From UBA1181 sp045617845 (GTDB lineage: Bacteria > Bacteroidota > Bacteroidia > Bacteroidales > Paludibacteraceae), in the NCBI GenBank assembly GCA_045617845.1, contig JAZLJL010000086.1, positions 1-30,940 of the forward strand: a DNA stretch of 30,940 bases, written 5' to 3'. Position 1 is the stretch's first letter, and each line of letters begins with the position of its first letter. The position numbers and the translations under genes are program-made. The notes below the pieces were generated by a model. It made no database searches and was not told the origin of the DNA. It was given only the letters and a program-made list of their open reading frames with translations. Below, piece by piece: positions 7,569 to 14,799 of the stretch.

Positions 7569-9070
7569 TGGATACAACCTTGCGTGACGGGGAGCAGACT
7601 TCTGGTGTCTCTTTCGCCCCGCATGAGAAGCTCGGTATCGCCCGCATGATGATTGAGACTCTGGGTGTCAACCGTGTGGAGATTGCCTCCGCTAGGGTGT
7701 CCGAAGGTGAGTCCGATGCGGTCCGCAGGGTGGTCGATTGGGCTAAGAAGGCAGGATGCCTAGACCGTATCGAGGTTCTTGGTTTCGTGGACGAGGGAGT
7801 CTCCCTCAATTGGATCGACGCGATGGGGGCAAAGGTGATGAACCTTCTCTCCAAAGGGTCGCTGAGGCACGTGGTGAACCAGCTCGGTAAGAGCAAGGAG
7901 GAACATATCGGCGACGTGCGCAGGATTATCCTAGCGGCGGCCGAGAAGGGTATCCATGTCAATCTTTACCTCGAGGATTGGAGCAACGGAATGTTGCACT
8001 CACGCGATTATATCTACGAATATATGGAGGCTATCTCCGATCTGCCCGTCAAACGCGTCATGTTGCCCGATACGCTTGGAATACTAAATCCTGACCAGAC
8101 TTACGAATTCTGCAAGGAGATGCTGGCTCGTTATCCGCAATGCCATTTTGACTTCCATGCCCATAATGATTACGATTTGGCTTTGGCTAATGTGTTCGCC
8201 GCGGCGCGCGCCGGCGTGCATGGGGTGCACACTACCTTCAACGGGTTGGGCGAAAGGGCTGGAAACGCTCCGCTCACCAGTGTCGTGGCGGTTCTTCATG
8301 ACCAACTGAAGATAAGTACGACGGTCCGGGAGGATAAGATTTACCAAATGAGTAAATTGGTGGAGACCTATTCCGGCATTCGTATACCTAACAACAAACC
8401 GATTATCGGTGACAATGTCTTTACCCAATGTGCGGGTATCCATGCGGATGGCGACTCGAAGAGTGACCTCTATTACAACGACTTGCTGCCGGAACGTTTC
8501 GGTCGTGAGCGTGAGTACGCCTTGGGCAAGATGTCGGGGAAGGCTAATATCCGCAAGAACATCCAGGCATTGGGCATTTCTTTGGACGACGAGGCGATGA
8601 CTAAGGTCACCCAACGTATCATCGAACTGGGCGACAAGAAACAGATTGTCACCCAGGACGAACTTCCTTACATCATCTCCGACGTGCTGAAACATCCTGT
8701 GGAGAAGCAGAAGATCCGCATGATCAACTACTCCCTCTCGCTAACTCATGGTATCCGACCGGTGGCGACCGTGAAGATTGAAATCAATGGGGAGACTTAC
8801 CAGGAGACAGCTCCGGGAGATGGTCAGTACAACGCCTTCACCAAAGCGTTGTGGAAAATTTATACCTCCTTGAAAAAACCGATTCCTGAACTCTTGGACT
8901 ACTCGGTCATCATACCGCCTGGCGGAAAGACCGATGCCTTGGTGCATACCACCATCACTTGGCGTTTCCGTGACCATGTATTCAAGACGCATGGCTTGGA
9001 CGCCGACCAGACTGAATCCGCCATCCAAGCGACGGAAAAAATGTTGAACTTAATTGAAGAGAAACAATGA
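7559..9070 (+). CDS. Second isopropylmalate/citramalate synthase-like enzyme
   Basis: A 503-residue member of the LeuA/CimA family. It has DTTLRDGEQTSG near the start (residues 5-16), metal ligands HAHND (His200, His202, Asp204), the GERAGNAPL signature, and a C-terminal regulatory domain with SLTHGIRPVATV. It is clearly diverged from LeuA at 4011, including in the barrel residues around the acyl pocket (WSNGMLHS). In many Bacteroidota such a gene lies between leuD and leuB. It may be an (R)-citramalate synthase (pyruvate plus acetyl-CoA), which would give 2-oxobutyrate for isoleucine through LeuCD and LeuB. The substrate is inferred, not shown by sequence. It overlaps leuD by 10 bases and leuB by four (ATGA). 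Confidence 0.88.
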   Translation: MEIMDTTLRDGEQTSGVSFAPHEKLGIARMMIETLGVNRVEIASARVSEGESDAVRRVVDWAKKAGCLDRIEVLGFVDEGVSLNWIDAMGAKVMNLLSKGSLRHVVNQLGKSKEEHIGDVRRIILAAAEKGIHVNLYLEDWSNGMLHSRDYIYEYMEAISDLPVKRVMLPDTLGILNPDQTYEFCKEMLARYPQCHFDFHAHNDYDLALANVFAAARAGVHGVHTTFNGLGERAGNAPLTSVVAVLHDQLKISTTVREDKIYQMSKLVETYSGIRIPNNKPIIGDNVFTQCAGIHADGDSKSDLYYNDLLPERFGREREYALGKMSGKANIRKNIQALGISLDDEAMTKVTQRIIELGDKKQIVTQDELPYIISDVLKHPVEKQKIRMINYSLSLTHGIRPVATVKIEINGETYQETAPGDGQYNAFTKALWKIYTSLKKPIPELLDYSVIIPPGGKTDALVHTTITWRFRDHVFKTHGLDADQTESAIQATEKMLNLIEEKQ

Positions 9071-10140
9071 AATTGAACTTAGCCATATTGCCCGGCGACG
9101 GTATCGGTCCAGAAGTGGTCGAGGTCGCCTTGAACGTCGTGAAGTGTGTGTGCGATAAATTCGCTCACGCGTTATCTTACGAAACCGCCTTGGTTGGCGC
9201 ATGCGCCATCGATCGCTTCGGTGACCCTTATCCTGAGTCTACCCACGCTTTGTGTATGCGTTCGGATGCGGTGCTTTTCGGTGCGGTGGGTGATCCCCGC
9301 TATGATAACGACCCGACCTCCAAGGTGAGGCCCGAGCAGGGGCTGCTCGCTATCCGAAAGAAACTGGGGCTTTTCGCCAATCTTCGTCCCGTGGAGACTT
9401 ATCCGTCGCTTCTGCATACCTCTCCGCTGAAGGAGGAACTGGTGGATGGCGCGGATTTCCTCTGCATCCGTGAACTGACGGGCGGTATGTATTTCGGAGA
9501 GAAGGGTAGGAAGGATAATGGTAACGTGGCGTTCGACACTTGCGTTTATAGTAAGGAGGAGATTAACCGTATTTTGAAACTCGCTTTCGAATATGCTTCC
9601 CGCCGTAGGAAACATCTGACGGTCGTGGATAAGGCTAACGTGTTGGAGTCGTCCCGTTTGTGGCGCGAGATGGCGCAGGCTATGGAGAAGGAGTTCCCGG
9701 AGGTGAAGACAGACTATATGTTTGTGGATAATGCCGCCATGCAGATGGTCCGCTGTCCGAAGTTCTTCGATGTCTTGGTGACGGAAAACACGTTTGGTGA
9801 CATCCTCACGGACGAGGCGAGCGTGATCGCTGGTTCCATGGGTTTGCTCGCCTCCGCCAGCATCGGGGAGCATACGAGTCTTTTCGAACCGATCCATGGT
9901 AGTTATCCGCAGGCGGCGGGCAAGAACATCGCCAATCCTTTGGCGGCGGTCCTTTCGGCTGCCATGATGTTCGAATATGCTTTCGACGCCAAGCGTGAGG
10001 GCGCACTCATCCGTCAGGCGGTCGCCGCGTCCCTTGAGGCGGGCGTGGTCACCGAGGACTTGACGGTGGCTGGGCAACGCGCGTATAAGACGAGCGAGGT
10101 CGGTCAATGGTTGTGCCGTTTCATCCAGGAGAATAATTAA
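9067..10140 (+). CDS. leuB: 3-isopropylmalate dehydrogenase
   Basis: It oxidises and decarboxylates 3-isopropylmalate with NAD+ to 2-oxoisocaproate. The 357-residue protein is of normal length. It shows LPGDGIGPEVVEVAL at the N-terminus, the substrate arginine segment (FANLRPVETYP), the catalytic Lys/Tyr region, and TENTFGDILTDEASVIAGS with the metal-binding Asp residues. It starts inside the stop of the previous gene (ATGA), so translation is likely coupled. Its stop codon overlaps the stop of the convergent serine hydrolase. Confidence 0.96.
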   Translation: MKLNLAILPGDGIGPEVVEVALNVVKCVCDKFAHALSYETALVGACAIDRFGDPYPESTHALCMRSDAVLFGAVGDPRYDNDPTSKVRPEQGLLAIRKKLGLFANLRPVETYPSLLHTSPLKEELVDGADFLCIRELTGGMYFGEKGRKDNGNVAFDTCVYSKEEINRILKLAFEYASRRRKHLTVVDKANVLESSRLWREMAQAMEKEFPEVKTDYMFVDNAAMQMVRCPKFFDVLVTENTFGDILTDEASVIAGSMGLLASASIGEHTSLFEPIHGSYPQAAGKNIANPLAAVLSAAMMFEYAFDAKREGALIRQAVAASLEAGVVTEDLTVAGQRAYKTSEVGQWLCRFIQENN

Positions 10141-11672
10141 CGGGTAGTTTCTGTTGTTTCGGTCGAGGGCGTGAGGGTGATTTCGTAAGCGTTCCGCTTC
10201 GAGTTTTCCTTCACGGTCATGGTGAGGGTGTCGTCCTCTTTGTTACGATGAAAGGTTAGGTCGGCTCCGCTTACCCAGTCCACATATCTCACTTTTAAAC
10301 ATAGTTCCTTTCCGCTTCCGCCGTAGCAGGCTGACACGTGGAAATCTTTCCGCAGTCCCTTGAATCTGTCCACAGCCCGTATGGTATAGGGCGGGTAGGC
10401 GTCCGTGCGGGAGGTGAGCCATTTTTCGTTGCCCGCTAGGATCACGTAGGATTCACCCGTGAGGGTGGAGACCGTCATCGTTAGGGTATCTCTCTCTTTT
10501 TTGTCGATGCGGATGGATTTCCAGTCCATCTCGTTGTGGGTCAAGTTGAATTCTTTCCCTTCGAATAGGGCGAGCGCTTTTCGTGTCCGTTTTCCCTTCG
10601 CCACGGGCAGTGAATAGTTCCTTTCCGTTTCCTTCAAGGCGTCGAAGGCTCCGTTCTCCGACAGCGTGTCTTTCCCCGCTTTCTTGAGCAGCTCCCAGAC
10701 GAGTTGGCGTTCCGCCACGCCGTTCCCCGTGTTTGCCTGTGTGATGGCGACGACCATCTCTTCGTTAGGGGCCACGATGATGTATTGCCCTAAGGCGCCG
10801 TCCGCCCGGTATGCGTCCGGGTAATCACACCGCCACACTTGATAACCGTATGTGTCTTGCATGCCTGTCTCTTGGAGCGATGAGGTCATTTCCTCCACCC
10901 AGTCCGCGGGGATGAGCCGTTTCCCTTCCCATTCTCCTTTGTTCAGTAGCAACTGGCCGAATTTCGCCATTGATTCCACTCGCAGGCGTAGCCCCCATCC
11001 GCCCGTGTTGATGCCTTCGGGGCTCTCTTCCCATTCCGCTTCCGTGATAGCGAGGGGATCGAAAACCCTAGGTTTCAGATAGTCTATCAGTTTCCGTCCC
11101 GATACTTGTTGGATGATGGCTGAGAGGATGTAGGAGGCCATTGAGTCGTATTGGAAGGTCTCTCCAGGTTTATGGGAGAAGTCGTTGTTGAGGTAGCGTC
11201 GGGCCCATTCCGCCCCTTTCGTGCGCATCAGCCAGTCGGGTTGGATGCCCGAAGTCATCGTGAGCAGGTCGCGGATGGTCATGTCCGCGAGGAATCCTGG
11301 GATGGTGTCCGGAAGCAGGTCGGGGAAGAAGGTCGCCACCCTGTCGGTCAGTCTGATACGGTTTTCTTCGATGGCGATTCCCACTGCAACCGCCACGAAA
11401 GTTTTGGAAGCAGAGTAGATTGTGTGGCTGTAATCCTTAGAGAAGGGTGTCGGGAAGAGTTCTCCCACCACTTTCCCCCGACGTAGCACCATGACGCCGT
11501 GCGGTTCGCCGTTCGGGCGGGAGAGCATGGCGTCGAAGTAGGATTTGACGTCCTGCGAGGAGATGCCTTGTGATTCGGGGGAGACTCGTTCCAAGGCGAC
11601 CTGGGCGTTGAGGCTCGTCCCTGCCGAAAGGAGCAGGCAACAAATCAGGAAAATGCGACACTTTTTTATCAT
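10137..11672 (-). CDS. Secreted serine hydrolase, beta-lactamase/class C (S12) fold
   Basis: A 511-residue exported protein with signal peptide MIKKCRIFLICCLLLSAGTS-LNA. Residues about 30-340 form a penicillin-binding/class C beta-lactamase-like domain: the S-x-x-K nucleophile motif is S87-A-S-K90 and the Tyr motif is Y175-D-S177. DLLTMTSGIQ and the GGWGLRLR region are also typical. The last 160 residues look beta-rich and are probably an added domain. Members of this family include esterases, D-aminopeptidases and peptidoglycan enzymes, so antibiotic resistance should not be assumed. It probably acts in the periplasm. It is convergent with leuB and overlaps it by four bases. Confidence 0.88.
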   Translation of the reverse strand: MIKKCRIFLICCLLLSAGTSLNAQVALERVSPESQGISSQDVKSYFDAMLSRPNGEPHGVMVLRRGKVVGELFPTPFSKDYSHTIYSASKTFVAVAVGIAIEENRIRLTDRVATFFPDLLPDTIPGFLADMTIRDLLTMTSGIQPDWLMRTKGAEWARRYLNNDFSHKPGETFQYDSMASYILSAIIQQVSGRKLIDYLKPRVFDPLAITEAEWEESPEGINTGGWGLRLRVESMAKFGQLLLNKGEWEGKRLIPADWVEEMTSSLQETGMQDTYGYQVWRCDYPDAYRADGALGQYIIVAPNEEMVVAITQANTGNGVAERQLVWELLKKAGKDTLSENGAFDALKETERNYSLPVAKGKRTRKALALFEGKEFNLTHNEMDWKSIRIDKKERDTLTMTVSTLTGESYVILAGNEKWLTSRTDAYPPYTIRAVDRFKGLRKDFHVSACYGGSGKELCLKVRYVDWVSGADLTFHRNKEDDTLTMTVKENSKRNAYEITLTPSTETTETTR

Positions 11673-11797
11673 ATAGGCGGGTGCATAAAAGTTAATAGAG
11701 AGCTCTATGTTATTGCGTCATCCGTTCTTTTGTAGTTTCCTATGCCGGAACGGATAAGGCTGGGAGCGGGCGTTCCTTTCGAATCGCCTCTTTCTGT

Positions 11798-11805
11798 CAA
11801 AGATA
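11798..11805 (-). promoter_or_regulatory. -7 box for the serine hydrolase gene
   Basis: The minus strand reads TATCTTTG, a perfect TAnnTTTG match, followed by a leader of about 125 bases to the start at 11672. An AT-rich segment lies upstream; no clear -33 TTTG was found. Confidence 0.5.
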
Positions 11806-11857
11806 CGTAATTATTTTTAATTTTTCAGGCTCTGTAATAGATTTCTACCGACATAAG

Positions 11858-11923
11858 ATCCCTAAAGGGATATCGCTTCCATTACGCCGTTAGGCGTTTA
11901 ATAATGGTAGACCCGTGATACAT
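11858..11923. repeat. Cluster of small palindromes in the intergenic region
   Basis: The 421-base gap between 11672 and 12094 contains two palindromes: atccctaaagggat (11858-11871) and acgccgttaggcgt (11884-11897). The second is nested in a larger imperfect inverted repeat (ccatta...taatgg). They look like a dispersed REP-like element rather than a terminator, because no T-tract follows. Apart from this cluster and two promoter boxes, nothing else was seen in the gap. Confidence 0.5.
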
Positions 11924-11995
11924 TAACAATATTATCGTGTTCCAATATGGAATACAAAATATTCTAATAGGGGATATTATTATGCAAAAAATACC

Positions 11996-12003
11996 TATAT
12001 TTG
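11996..12003 (+). promoter_or_regulatory. -7 box for the secreted protein at 12094
   Basis: TATATTTG matches TAnnTTTG exactly and is followed by gcaaaa. It lies about 90 bases upstream of the start codon, giving an AT-rich leader. Confidence 0.55.
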
Positions 12004-12093
12004 CAAAATGACGGCCATTATCTATTAGGTGATAATATACAATAGAACAAATAAAAACAAATGATATAATATTAATAATCAAAACATAAGTAC

Positions 12094-13563
12094 ATGAAAA
12101 AATTATTTTTACTCTCTTTTACGCTGCTTGCGGCAGCCGCAAACATATTTGCGGGGAATGATTCCGATAAATATTGGATCATTAAGGATGGAAAATTTGT
12201 GACGGAGAATGTCACCACGATGCCTTATACTGGTAGAAGGGCGCAGCTGGATATTCCGAATGAAATGAAGGATACCGTTGTGGATGGTGAAAACAGGGTG
12301 GTATACAAACAGATTTCCTATGACTTTTTGGATGTTAAGCTCCGTCTTGATTCGTTGAATCCAATTGACAGAAGTAAATATCAGGTGATGGTGTTGGAAT
12401 ATATGATTCCGGAGGAGCACGCTGGTACAGCATTAAATTATGATCCAAACAAAAATTCGTTACTCTTGCAAAAGCCTTTGTTCTTTATCGGTTTCGAAGA
12501 AACGTTTGCTAAGTTAGACGATGCGCCAGACATCAATAAGACTTCTGCCAGGGTGGCGATGACGGCTAAATGGGGTCCTGTGAATGAATGGGTTACCGAA
12601 AAGCAGTTCATTTTTATGAATCCAACGTATAAGACTATTGGTGGTATTGTTTTCTCTTATGCGCGTGAGGTGAAAGCTGGATTTGATATGATTCATGATT
12701 TTCCTTACATCAAGAATTTCTACTTCGAGCCTTATGAGGCTGGAACTCCGATTTATGCGGAGAATTTCGAGGGAACGTTTGCGAATCTTTGGGCTGAGAC
12801 TGTAGGTGTCGGAAAAATCAAGGATAATAGTTATCATGGTGGAATTGCTCCTGTCGTATCTGGCAAAGACACGTTGAAATGTCTCCAAGGTTCAGAGGAT
12901 AATCCCAAATTGAATTTGGTGAAATTGTTTAGGGATTATCAAGCGGATAGTTCTTTGACATCTGCAACTGATGGTTCTAAATATTATGATACTGAGCTTC
13001 TTCAATCGCTTGAGGTTGAGGCAAATCGTGATTCAATTGTTTTCCCTGGTATCCAGATTCCTGCGGGTTGTGTAAAGCTCTATTCCTCTATGCTTACCAA
13101 AAAGCATAAGAACGAAAATGGCAATTGGGTCGATGCAGATTTCTCAACGGTGGCTGGTAAGGATATGCCGATTAAGGTGAAGTTCAATACTGGTGAGATT
13201 GTCGATTTGGCGAAAGAGGAGTTCAGTATGATTTGGAACGAATCCAAGGGAACTGTGGATGTACCTACGGGCGCTACTTCATTCGATTTGATTTTCTGTT
13301 CAATGCCTGTTGGATATATCGTTGATAATATTATCTTTTATTACAATTACAAAGAAGGTGATGGTTTGAACGATTATTTGATGGACAATCAATTTGACAT
13401 CGACGCTTATGTTGACGCTAACGGAAATATCGTCGTCTTGAATGGTGAGTTGATTGCTACTTATAATATGAAGGGACAAATCGCTTCTGAGGCTGATAAG
13501 ACTGTGGTTATCTTCGTGAAGAACGAAGAGGGCGCTGTCGCTTCTAAGGTGATGGTTAAGTAA
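12094..13563 (+). CDS. Secreted protein of unknown function with T9SS-like C-terminal tail
   Basis: A 489-residue protein with signal peptide MKKLFLLSFTLLAAAANIFA. I do not recognise the large middle part (residues 22-430); it has alternating hydrophobic residues suggesting beta-sheet domains, with phrases such as IYAENFEGTFANLW and a later GYIVDNIIFYYNY that recall carbohydrate-binding-like jelly rolls. Residues 434-489 look like a short T9SS-type sorting domain: IATYNMKGQI, then a beta strand and a basic end, SKVMVK. The GH5 enzyme nearby ends similarly (EKLIVK). The signal peptide supports export; surface attachment is inferred. It is monocistronic, with its own promoter and a strong terminator, and faces the GH5 gene from across 13684-14463. 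Confidence 0.8.
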   Translation: MKKLFLLSFTLLAAAANIFAGNDSDKYWIIKDGKFVTENVTTMPYTGRRAQLDIPNEMKDTVVDGENRVVYKQISYDFLDVKLRLDSLNPIDRSKYQVMVLEYMIPEEHAGTALNYDPNKNSLLLQKPLFFIGFEETFAKLDDAPDINKTSARVAMTAKWGPVNEWVTEKQFIFMNPTYKTIGGIVFSYAREVKAGFDMIHDFPYIKNFYFEPYEAGTPIYAENFEGTFANLWAETVGVGKIKDNSYHGGIAPVVSGKDTLKCLQGSEDNPKLNLVKLFRDYQADSSLTSATDGSKYYDTELLQSLEVEANRDSIVFPGIQIPAGCVKLYSSMLTKKHKNENGNWVDADFSTVAGKDMPIKVKFNTGEIVDLAKEEFSMIWNESKGTVDVPTGATSFDLIFCSMPVGYIVDNIIFYYNYKEGDGLNDYLMDNQFDIDAYVDANGNIVVLNGELIATYNMKGQIASEADKTVVIFVKNEEGAVASKVMVK

Positions 13564-13588
13564 AATTGACCTTCCATTTTTGAAACAG

Positions 13589-13628
13589 AATCGGGCGGGA
13601 AAGATTTCCCGTCCGATTTTTGTTTTTT
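13589..13628 (+). terminator. Terminator after the secreted protein gene
   Basis: The inverted repeat aatcgggcgggaaa / tttcccgtccgatt, with one internal mismatch and a short loop, is followed by tttttgtttttt. It starts about 25 bases after the stop at 13563. Confidence 0.85.
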
Positions 13629-13652
13629 GTTATGACAAATATTTTTTTTTGC

Positions 13653-13660
13653 TAATTTTG
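13653..13660 (+). promoter_or_regulatory. -7 box for the gene at 13684
   Basis: TAATTTTG matches TAnnTTTG. Transcription should begin around 13667. This leaves almost no leader before an ATG at 13672 and about 17 bases before the ATG at 13684, which favours the second start. Confidence 0.5.
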
Positions 13661-13683
13661 CAAAAAAATTAATGTTTAATAAA

Positions 13684-14463
13684 ATGAATATAAAATTGCT
13701 CAAGAATTTTTCTCTTGTTGTTGCATTGTCTTTTGTTTCCTCGTCAGGATTTGCTTCAGTGGTGGAGTGCGACACGGTGGTGTCTAGCCATACTACAGTT
13801 TTTATAGACGACTTAAATTCGAATAATTGTTGGGCGAAAGTATTTTCTTCTCCAAAGATTCGTATTGAAGAAGCCTTTATTGAGCGAGTTAATGTATATA
13901 CTTTTTTTAGCCTTTTGAAAGGGAACTCGGCTATTGAAGGTAATTTGAATTTGTCTTTTAGTGGGAATGATGCGGTTATTCGCCATAGTGTAGGGCAAGG
14001 TGGTGTAGGACCCATTGCTTTTGATGCTAGCACATTTACTTTCAATTTCGCTGATAATTCAAGTACATCAAACGTGATGACTGTCAACGGAAAAATCGTA
14101 TGTAAAGATGAATTGAAAGTGGCGGAGGTCAATACGGATAAGGTTAATACCGACACGATCAACGCCAAGGAGATGACCTTGGAGATGAACCAAGCCGCCG
14201 ACTATGTCTTCGATGACAACTACAAGCTCCAGTCGTTGAGCGACGTGGAGAGCTTCGTGAAGGAGAACAAACACCTTCCTGGTGTGCCTTCCGCCGCCGA
14301 GTTCTCGGATAAGGGCATGAACGTTTCCGAAATGAGCAACTTGCTCTTGGAGAAGGTGGAGGAGCTTACGTTGCACATGATCCAAATGCGTAAGGAGATG
14401 GATTTGCTAAAGGAGGAGAATTCCTCTTTGAAAGCGGAAATCAAGGAGATTAAGGGAGAGTGA
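13684..14463 (+). CDS. Secreted two-part protein with a conserved coiled-coil C-terminal module
   Basis: A 259-residue protein. The signal peptide runs MNIKLLKNFSLVVALSFVSS through SGFA. Residues about 25-135 are a variable part of unknown fold, rich in Ser, Asn and Phe. From about residue 140 (KDELKVAEVNTDKVNTDTIN) it becomes a module widespread in Bacteroidota secreted and tail-fibre-like proteins: ADYVFDDNYKLQSLSDVESF, ENKHLPGVPSA, then a C-terminal coiled coil (LLLEKVEELTLHMIQMRKEM). The module resembles the helical end of intramolecular-chaperone (S74-like) proteins, but no cleavage site is visible and the role is unknown. DNA composition changes near 14095 from AT-rich to GC-richer. An ATG at 13672 is possible but lies very close to the promoter. 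Confidence 0.75.
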   Translation: MNIKLLKNFSLVVALSFVSSSGFASVVECDTVVSSHTTVFIDDLNSNNCWAKVFSSPKIRIEEAFIERVNVYTFFSLLKGNSAIEGNLNLSFSGNDAVIRHSVGQGGVGPIAFDASTFTFNFADNSSTSNVMTVNGKIVCKDELKVAEVNTDKVNTDTINAKEMTLEMNQAADYVFDDNYKLQSLSDVESFVKENKHLPGVPSAAEFSDKGMNVSEMSNLLLEKVEELTLHMIQMRKEMDLLKEENSSLKAEIKEIKGE

Positions 14464-14485
14464 TTATTCAGTATTCCCGAAGGGG

Positions 14486-14521
14486 AAAAGCGGTGGAACG
14501 GTTTTGTTTCACCGCTTTTTT
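14486..14521 (+). terminator. Terminator after the two-part secreted protein
   Basis: The perfect 10-base stem aaaagcggtg / caccgctttt with a 14-base loop runs into a T-tract, 22 bases downstream of the stop codon. Confidence 0.85.
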
Positions 14522-14553
14522 CGTATGCCGCTGTACTCTCCTCCAGGCAGGTT

Positions 14554-14700
14554 CCCGTGCAGTCCCGCAGTAAACTCTCCCTCATGAATCGACGTGTCTG
14601 GAAGGCACCATTTGATTAGCCCGCGCCGCAGTCCCGTGCAGTCCCGCAGTAAACTCTTCCTCATGAATCGACGTGTCTGGAAGACACCCCTTGATAGCCC
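14554..14700. repeat. GC-rich intergenic tandem repeat, two copies, 79-base period
   Basis: Copy 1 (14554-14622) and copy 2 (14633-14700) begin cccgtgcagtcccgcagtaa and share nearly all bases through tcatgaatcgacgtgtctgg to a terminal tagccc, with a handful of differences. Small internal repeats (cgcagtcccgtgcagtcccg) precede copy 2. The repeat lies between two convergent terminators, so it is not obviously part of any mRNA. Short reading frames across it are low quality and I do not call a gene. It differs in base composition from the AT-rich surroundings. Confidence 0.75.
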
Positions 14701-14744
14701 GGGACGCAGCCTCAGGCGGGCGGACATAACGAAACAATGGCCAT

Positions 14745-14780
14745 AAAAAAAGCCGGTCCCCGAATAGGAACCGGCTTTTG
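14745..14780 (-). terminator. Terminator of the GH5 gene (possibly bidirectional)
   Basis: The stem aaaagccggt / accggctttt closes a loop with further ccc/gg pairing. On the minus strand the hairpin is followed by a run of T (14744-14750). It starts about 20 bases after the GH5 stop. Confidence 0.85.
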
Positions 14781-14799
14781 ATTTATCAGGATATGTGAA

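Noticed and set aside
9172..10107. A 311-codon minus-strand open frame opposite leuB
   Set aside because: No recognisable domain and His/Arg/Thr-rich shadow composition; leuB is unambiguous on the other strand.
10137..11672. Beta-lactamase resistance gene
   Set aside because: Only the general S12 fold motifs are present (S-x-x-K and a Y-D-S); this family is dominated by non-resistance hydrolases.
14509..14727. Small minus-strand open frames over the tandem repeat
   Set aside because: They arise from the repeat itself, lack a promoter, and overlap the terminator of the gene at 13684-14463.
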